A stretch of 19,042 bases of DNA from contig JAIPDY010000040.1 of the NCBI GenBank assembly GCA_021737445.1, positions 1-19,042 on the forward strand, in the 5' to 3' direction. The notes under the pieces are model-generated. The model made no database searches. It had not been told where the DNA came from and saw only the letters and a program-made list of their open reading frames with translations. The position numbers were made by a program, and so were the translations under genes. This DNA is from Desulfotignum sp. (lineage in GTDB: Bacteria > Desulfobacterota > Desulfobacteria > Desulfobacterales > Desulfobacteraceae). This document shows, piece after piece, positions 14,948 to 19,042 of this stretch (positions within the stretch are counted from its first letter, which is position 1; every line of letters starts with the position of its first letter).

Positions 14948-15424
14948 TCAGTTCTGTACACTGGTGACTGGTTCTGCCGGTTCAGGTTCAGCTGTTTCCG
15001 CCTCTGGTGCAGCTTGTTCCTGGCCGGTGTCTTTTTCTGTTTCTTCACCATCATCGACATTGGCGGCGGCAGCTTCAGATGCGGTTTTTGCATCTTCAAT
15101 ATCCTTGGCTTCCTGAGCCAGGGATTGGGCAGTCACATCAGTGGAAAGAAGGATGGTCATGAATTTCATGACATCATCATTGAGCCCCAGGTTTCTTTCA
15201 AGTTCCTTTACAAGGCCTCCTGTGCCGCCATAGGTCAGGCAGGTATAGTGGCCCCGCAGTTTTTTGTTGATTTCATAGGCCAGCTTTTTGTTGCCCCAGT
15301 CATCAAGATACAAAAAAATTCCATCTTCCCTGGTAATGACATTTCTGATTTTATCAAACAGTTCGGTACGTGCTTGATCCTGAAGATCAGGGTCAGAAAT
15401 AATTACAGTTTCGTACTTCCTCAT
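14948..15424 (-). CDS. rpsF: 30S ribosomal protein bS6 with acidic C-terminal tail
   Basis: First gene of the operon, 158 residues. The bS6 fold covers about 1-100 (MRKYETVIISDPDL; GNKKLAYEINK at 44-54; FMTILLSTD at 88-96). Residues 106-158 form an Ala/Glu/Pro-rich acidic tail, predicted disordered; tails of this kind vary widely between species. bS6 binds bS18 and helix 22-23 of 16S rRNA in platform assembly. The start is ATG 15424 behind AGGAG; a longer frame to 15481 would run through the structured leader and is rejected. Expression is probably controlled by S6:S18 feedback at the leader element directly upstream. Confidence 0.97.
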   Translation of the reverse strand: MRKYETVIISDPDLQDQARTELFDKIRNVITREDGIFLYLDDWGNKKLAYEINKKLRGHYTCLTYGGTGGLVKELERNLGLNDDVMKFMTILLSTDVTAQSLAQEAKDIEDAKTASEAAAANVDDGEETEKDTGQEQAAPEAETAEPEPAEPVTSVQN

Positions 15425-15428
15425 TTCA

Positions 15429-15472
15429 TCTCCTTGCGGATATAAAGCCCTGGTATGGTTCCAGAGCAAGGG
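15429..15472 (-). promoter_or_regulatory. Candidate S6:S18-binding autoregulatory leader of rpsF
   Basis: Read on the minus strand, mRNA CCTTG (15471-15467) pairs with CAAGG (15436-15432), forming helix P1. CTCTGG (15466-15461) pairs with CCAGGG (15453-15448, one G-U) around a seven-base loop, forming helix P2. An 11-base bulge on the 3' side ends in CCG (15439-15437), directly before P1. A two-helix hairpin with a CCG in the bulge next to the ribosome binding site is the described S6:S18 mRNA motif, mimicking the 16S rRNA site. The 3' strand of P1 overlaps the AGGAG ribosome binding site, so bound S6:S18 would hide it. Base pairs and position are seen; binding is inferred. Confidence 0.62.
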
Positions 15473-15484
15473 ATTAAACAAACC

Positions 15485-15505
15485 AACACCTGCCGTTCAG
15501 GTGTT
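15485..15505 (-). promoter_or_regulatory. Hairpin at the 5' end of the rpsF leader
   Basis: AACACCTG (15485-15492) and CAGGTGTT (15498-15505) form a perfect 8-bp stem around five bases. It lies near the start of the predicted rpsF transcript, upstream of the candidate S6:S18 element. It is not followed by a T tract in the minus direction, so it may stabilise the mRNA 5' end or be an operator rather than a terminator. Confidence 0.5.
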
Positions 15506-15519
15506 TATTAAAACCATTA

Positions 15520-15548
15520 TATATATCATTGACGCAGGGCAGGGTCAA
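15520..15548 (-). promoter_or_regulatory. Predicted sigma-70 promoter of the rpsF operon
   Basis: On the minus strand, TTGACC (15548-15543) and TATATA (15525-15520) are separated by 17 bases; an overlapping TATAAT lies slightly further downstream. Transcription would begin near 15513 and give a leader of about 90 bases containing the hairpin and the S6:S18-like element. Confidence 0.65.
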
Positions 15549-15616
15549 GCTGAAAATGGATTGTTACCAGGGCCAACGCAAGTAACCATTCCTAAGGTCC
15601 CTTACGAAGATTTCAG

Positions 15617-15644
15617 TTGACAAAAGGGGAGGGGTTGTCTTAAT
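15617..15644 (+). promoter_or_regulatory. Possible promoter of the transglutaminase-ABC operon
   Basis: A perfect -35 hexamer, TTGACA (15617-15622), is followed after 16 bases by a weak -10, CTTAAT (15639-15644). The start codon of the downstream gene is 30 bases further. The poor -10 suggests weak expression or an activator. Confidence 0.4.
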
Positions 15645-15673
15645 CCTGATGATAGTCAACCGGGAGGAGGAAG

Positions 15674-17161
15674 ATGGCACTTTACCGGCAGAAATGGTTC
15701 TGTTTTGCGTGTATCCTGGGAATTGTTCTTTTTTCCGGGCTGCTCTGGTTCCGGTTTTACAGGCATCCTTTGTCTGAGGACCCCGGCCGGGGCCTGCCGA
15801 ATGATACAATGCCCGATGTTGTGCCCTGCGAAACCTGGAAAGCCATTTTCATAAAAGATGAAAAAGCCGGATATGCCGTGTCCAGGGTGAACCGGACCAA
15901 CACCGGATATAGGGTGGAAGAGACTGCAGCTGTCCGGTTCAATGCCATGGGTATGATTCAGAACATCGATATGGCGACCCGCTCTGAACTCAATTTCGAT
16001 TTCAGCCTGGATGCGTTTGATTTTTCCATCCGGTCCGGGCTGTTTGATTTCAAGGCTTCCGGCGTTGTGGACGGGTCTGTTTTAACAGTTTCCACCACCG
16101 GCGCCGGCTTTGGTGAACACCGGTATGACATCCGCATCAAGACCCGGCCCTATACGACTGCCGGGATACTTCTGGATCTGTGGGCAAACCGCCCGGAAAC
16201 CGGCACCCGCCTTTTTTATTCCCTGTTTGACCCGGCGGCTTTGCAGTTTGTCCCGGCAACCGTCCATGTCAAGGCCCTTGAAACCGTTCAGGTTTTTGGT
16301 GTTCCTGTCCGGGCCCGGGCAGTGGATCTGTCGGTCAACAATCTGACCCAGACGCTGTGGATCAATCGTGAAGGCCGGGTGGTGCTGGAAACCGGTATGC
16401 TGGGCATGCGGCTGGAAGCCGGTACCAGAGAACAGGCCATGGCAGGGATCACACGGACTCCGCGCCATGACCTGACCCGCCTGGCCGCTGTCATACCTGA
16501 CAAACCCATTGAAAATCAGGCCGCCTTGACCGGGCTGGTCATAGGCCTGTCCGGCATCGATCTGTCTGCCTATGATTTTGAGACCCACCGGCAGACCCTT
16601 GACGGCAGCCGGCTGACCATCACCAGAGAGTCACTGGCACCGGATACCGCTTCCCAGGCTCCACAGGCCCGGCCGGACCCGGCCCGGTTTCTGTCTGCCG
16701 GGCCGTTCATCCAGTCAGACCATCCCAAAATCATCCAGCTGGCCCGATCCATTGTTCAGGATGCATCTGATGACCTCCAGAAGATCAGAAAACTGGTCAC
16801 CTGGGTGTTTGAACAGATTGACAAACAGCCAACCCCCTCCATTCCGGATGCATTGTCCACCCTGGCGGTCAAAAAAGGGGATTGCAACGAACATGCCGTT
16901 CTGCTGGCGGCCCTGGGCCGGGCCGCCGGGATCCCCACCCGCATCGAAACCGGGTTGACCTACCTGGACGGCCGGTTCATGTACCATGCCTGGAATGTTT
17001 TTTTCATCGGACACTGGGTCACAGGCGATGCCGTATTCAACCAGGTGCCGGCCGATGTCACCCATGTGGGGATTATGACATCGGAAAACGAAACAGGAAC
17101 AGCCCTTGCCGGCATGATCGGCAACATACAGATCACCATTCTTAAAACCGGACAACCATGA
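15674..17161 (+). CDS. Membrane-anchored transglutaminase-like (papain-fold) protein
   Basis: 495-residue protein with one N-terminal hydrophobic segment (about 10-27) after a short basic start, so it is probably anchored in the inner membrane with its bulk in the periplasm. Residues 50-340 are mainly beta-type sequence without a recognised catalytic motif. The C-terminal third is a transglutaminase-like core with C404 (KKGDCNEHAVLLAALGRAAG), H438 (FMYHAWN) and D452 (WVTGDAVFNQ), a complete Cys-His-Asp triad. Such domains act as cysteine proteases, peptide ligases or amidases; the substrate is unknown. Start ATG 15674 has a strong GGAGGAGGAAG site. The stop overlaps the ABC ATPase start (ATGA), indicating joint synthesis and probably a joint task. 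It could process or hold the substrate of the exporter, but that is inference. Confidence 0.85.
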   Translation: MALYRQKWFCFACILGIVLFSGLLWFRFYRHPLSEDPGRGLPNDTMPDVVPCETWKAIFIKDEKAGYAVSRVNRTNTGYRVEETAAVRFNAMGMIQNIDMATRSELNFDFSLDAFDFSIRSGLFDFKASGVVDGSVLTVSTTGAGFGEHRYDIRIKTRPYTTAGILLDLWANRPETGTRLFYSLFDPAALQFVPATVHVKALETVQVFGVPVRARAVDLSVNNLTQTLWINREGRVVLETGMLGMRLEAGTREQAMAGITRTPRHDLTRLAAVIPDKPIENQAALTGLVIGLSGIDLSAYDFETHRQTLDGSRLTITRESLAPDTASQAPQARPDPARFLSAGPFIQSDHPKIIQLARSIVQDASDDLQKIRKLVTWVFEQIDKQPTPSIPDALSTLAVKKGDCNEHAVLLAALGRAAGIPTRIETGLTYLDGRFMYHAWNVFFIGHWVTGDAVFNQVPADVTHVGIMTSENETGTALAGMIGNIQITILKTGQP

Positions 17162-17892
17162 TATCCATTCAAAACATCACCAAACAATATCAAGGGGTCA
17201 CGGCCGTCAACAACCTGACCCTGACCATTCCTTCAGGGTGCCTGTTCGGGTTCATCGGTCCCAACGGGGCCGGAAAAACCACCACCATCCGGATACTGGC
17301 CGGCATACTGCTGCCGGACACAGGCACGGTCAGGATTGCCGGCATCGATCTGAACACCCGTCCGGAAAAAGCCAAACAGAAAATCGGGTTCATTCCGGAC
17401 CGGCCCTATCTGTATGAAAAACTCACGGGCAATGAATTTTTAAAATTCTGCGCCGATATCTACCAGGTGGTGCCCAAAAACTTTATTGTGGCCCGTGACC
17501 GGTATCTGTCGCTGTTTGCCATGCAGGATTATGCCGACCACCTGATCGAATCCTATTCCCACGGCATGAAGCAGCGCCTGGTCATGGCATCGGCCCTGAT
17601 TCATGATCCTGATATCATCATTGTGGATGAACCCATGGTGGGCCTGGACCCGGCCGCCATCCGGCTGGTGAAAAAACTGTTCCGGGATCTGGCCGATAAG
17701 GGGAAAACCGTGTTCATGTCCACCCATACCCTGGAAATCGCCGAAAGCATCTGTGACCGGGTGGCCATTATTCACAAAGGCAGTATCCTGACCCAGGGAA
17801 CCGTTGCCGAGCTCCAGGCCCGGGCCGGTGACTCCCATGACCGGCTGGAAGATCTGTTTTTGGATCTGACCGGGTCAGGAGGGGTCCCGTGA
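17158..17892 (+). CDS. ABC transporter ATP-binding protein (ABC-2 exporter type)
   Basis: 244-residue cytoplasmic ATPase that would power the membrane protein encoded next. Walker A GPNGAGKT (34-41), Walker B IIIVDEP (153-159), D-loop GLDP (162-165) and switch H190 (STHTLE) are intact. Two motifs deviate: the signature is YSHGMKQR (133-140) instead of LSGGQ, and the Q-loop region reads IPDRPYLYE (79-87), with Asp at the usual Gln. Both variants occur in CcmA/NatA-like ATPases of ABC-2 transporters and need not mean inactivity. It overlaps the preceding stop by four bases and the following start by four (GTGA). The substrate cannot be told from the sequence. Confidence 0.92.
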   Translation: MISIQNITKQYQGVTAVNNLTLTIPSGCLFGFIGPNGAGKTTTIRILAGILLPDTGTVRIAGIDLNTRPEKAKQKIGFIPDRPYLYEKLTGNEFLKFCADIYQVVPKNFIVARDRYLSLFAMQDYADHLIESYSHGMKQRLVMASALIHDPDIIIVDEPMVGLDPAAIRLVKKLFRDLADKGKTVFMSTHTLEIAESICDRVAIIHKGSILTQGTVAELQARAGDSHDRLEDLFLDLTGSGGVP

Positions 17893-19042
17893 GTGCGGTG
17901 ATCCTGCTGTTGACCCCGGGACTGCGGGGCATGAAAAATCAGCTGTTTCACAAATCCGCATCCCGCATCCCCTGGAAAATGTTCTTTCTGGCTCTGCTGG
18001 GCCTGTGTTTCTGGGCCGGAACGTTCTGGATCTCCTGGCGGGTCCTGGTGTATTTTTCCGCCATCGATGAGATCGGCACACTGCTGTCGTATAAAATGCT
18101 GTCCATGATCATTACCGTGGCATTTTCCTTGCTGTTCATCAGTGCCGTTATCACGGCCGTGTCACGGTTTTATCTGTCCAGAGACCTGATCTGTGTTCAC
18201 GCCATGCCCGTGGCGGCCTGGCAGGTGCTGTTGTCCCGGTGGATAGCCGCTTATGTTGACGGCTCCTGGATGGTGCTGCTGTATCTCATACCCGTGCTGC
18301 TGTCGTATGTGCTGGTTTTTGACAGCGGGGGTCTTACGTTTGTATTGATGGGCATGGCCGTCATATCCCTGTCTGTGACGGCATCGGTCCTGGGAGGCAT
18401 CTTTGTCATCATCCTGGTCATGGTGATCCCGGCCGGCCGGCTGAGAAGCGTTCTGGTGGTTTCCGGCATTATGGTGTTCTGCCTGCTGTATCTGGCTGCC
18501 CGCATGATCCGGCCTGAACAGCTGGTGGACCCGGAAGCCTTCAACACCGTGCTGTTGTACATCGCTTCATTGGAAATCCCGGCATATCCCTGGTTTCCCG
18601 GCACCTGGTGCTTTGACAGCATTCAGAACCTGCTGGAAAAAAACACAGGCACGGCCCTGATCGATATGGCGCTGTCCTGGAGCTTTTCTCTGGTGGCTGT
18701 GCTGGCCATGCTTCTGGCGGCTGACCTGTATTATAAAAAAGGGTTGTCAAAAAGCCTGGGCAAAAAGCAAAAAACGGTGAAAGGACCGGACAACGCCAGC
18801 CTGATGCAAAAAAAACAGACCTCTTTGACCAGGGCCCTGGCCTTCCGGGAGATCCGGTGCTTCATGCGGGACCAGACCCAGTGGAGCCAGATTTTTCTGG
18901 TCCTGGCCCTGATCGTCATCTATATATACAATTTTACCCTGCTGCCCCTGGACAAATCCCCCATCAAAGCATTTTATCTTCAGAATCTGCTCAGTTTTCT
19001 GAACATGGGGCTGGCCCTGTTTGTGCTGACGGCCGTGGCCGG
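17889..19042 (+). CDS. ABC-2-type exporter permease, partial (C-terminus beyond window)
   Basis: An open frame without stops runs from GTG 17889 to the window end (384 complete codons). GTG overlaps the ATPase stop as GTGA and is preceded by AGGAGGGG (17877-17884), a strong ribosome binding site. After a short basic N-terminus (KNQLFHKSASRIPWK) come hydrophobic helices around residues 30-60, 78-98, 118-150, 155-185, 190-210, 255-280 and 335-350, plus the start of another at the edge. A polar stretch at about 281-325 is rich in Lys/Gln and precedes the motif LAFREIRCFMRDQTQWSQ, an amphipathic coupling-type segment typical of large ABC-2 permeases. The full protein is expected to exceed 500 residues. 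The transported substrate is unknown. Confidence 0.88.
   Translation, partial: MSAVILLLTPGLRGMKNQLFHKSASRIPWKMFFLALLGLCFWAGTFWISWRVLVYFSAIDEIGTLLSYKMLSMIITVAFSLLFISAVITAVSRFYLSRDLICVHAMPVAAWQVLLSRWIAAYVDGSWMVLLYLIPVLLSYVLVFDSGGLTFVLMGMAVISLSVTASVLGGIFVIILVMVIPAGRLRSVLVVSGIMVFCLLYLAARMIRPEQLVDPEAFNTVLLYIASLEIPAYPWFPGTWCFDSIQNLLEKNTGTALIDMALSWSFSLVAVLAMLLAADLYYKKGLSKSLGKKQKTVKGPDNASLMQKKQTSLTRALAFREIRCFMRDQTQWSQIFLVLALIVIYIYNFTLLPLDKSPIKAFYLQNLLSFLNMGLALFVLTAVA

Noticed and set aside
15616..15660. GTTGAC...GTCAAC inverted halves upstream of the transglutaminase gene
   Set aside because: They resemble half-sites of FNR/HcpR-type regulators but are 33 bases apart, far too distant for one dimer site.
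15481..15673. Possible tRNA or other structured RNA gene in this gap
   Set aside because: No cloverleaf, anticodon arm or T-loop consensus was seen; the structure is explained by the rpsF leader hairpin and two promoters.

Overview
The window looks like a chromosomal segment from a Gram-negative sulfate-reducing bacterium of the Desulfobacterales (Desulfobacteraceae-like). This is inferred from protein character (long-form HflX, HsdR_N-like protein, orphan GlcD) and from the gene order rpsF-rpsR-DUF2232-rplI-dnaB-hflX, which is familiar from Desulfobacterota; no database search was possible. Most genes have moderate G+C content, while the intergenic region before dnaA is extremely AT-rich. 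No CRISPR array, transposase, phage gene or tRNA was seen.

Layout. (1) 1-132: the 3' end of a 5S rRNA and a strong rRNA-operon terminator. (2) 230-2662, plus strand: adenine deaminase, then a small protein with an HsdR-N/PD-(D/E)XK-like fold and a C-terminal cysteine cluster. (3) 2659-6520, minus strand: pdxA and uvrA, overlapping by 8 bases; uvrA converges on the previous gene with overlapping stop codons. (4) 6521-7024: a 504-base AT-rich gap with inverted and direct repeats but no canonical DnaA boxes. (5) 7025-9787, plus strand: a divergent DnaA followed with zero spacing by a GlcD-type FAD oxidase. (6) 9812-15424, minus strand: the operon rpsF-rpsR-DUF2232 membrane protein-rplI-dnaB-hflX and, at its end, a small cysteine-rich protein. 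Upstream of rpsF are a good promoter and a leader that can fold into an S6:S18-type autoregulatory element. (7) 15674-19042, plus strand: a membrane-anchored transglutaminase-like protein, an ABC ATPase and an ABC-2-type permease that runs off the window, joined by ATGA and GTGA overlaps.

How the genes work together. The minus-strand block (6) combines ribosome assembly (bS6, bS18, bL9), ribosome rescue (HflX) and the replicative helicase (DnaB). Block (5) holds a replication initiator homologue whose DNA-recognition helix departs from the DnaA signature at several base-contact positions, so its binding site and role may differ from those of a standard DnaA. Block (7) looks like one functional unit at the cell envelope: an ABC exporter with a translationally coupled periplasmic transglutaminase/protease-like partner. 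The strongest candidates for something under-described are the divergent DnaA with its repeat-rich upstream region, the transglutaminase-ABC cassette, the small four-cysteine protein, and the HsdR_N-like protein with an altered active site and a cysteine cluster.
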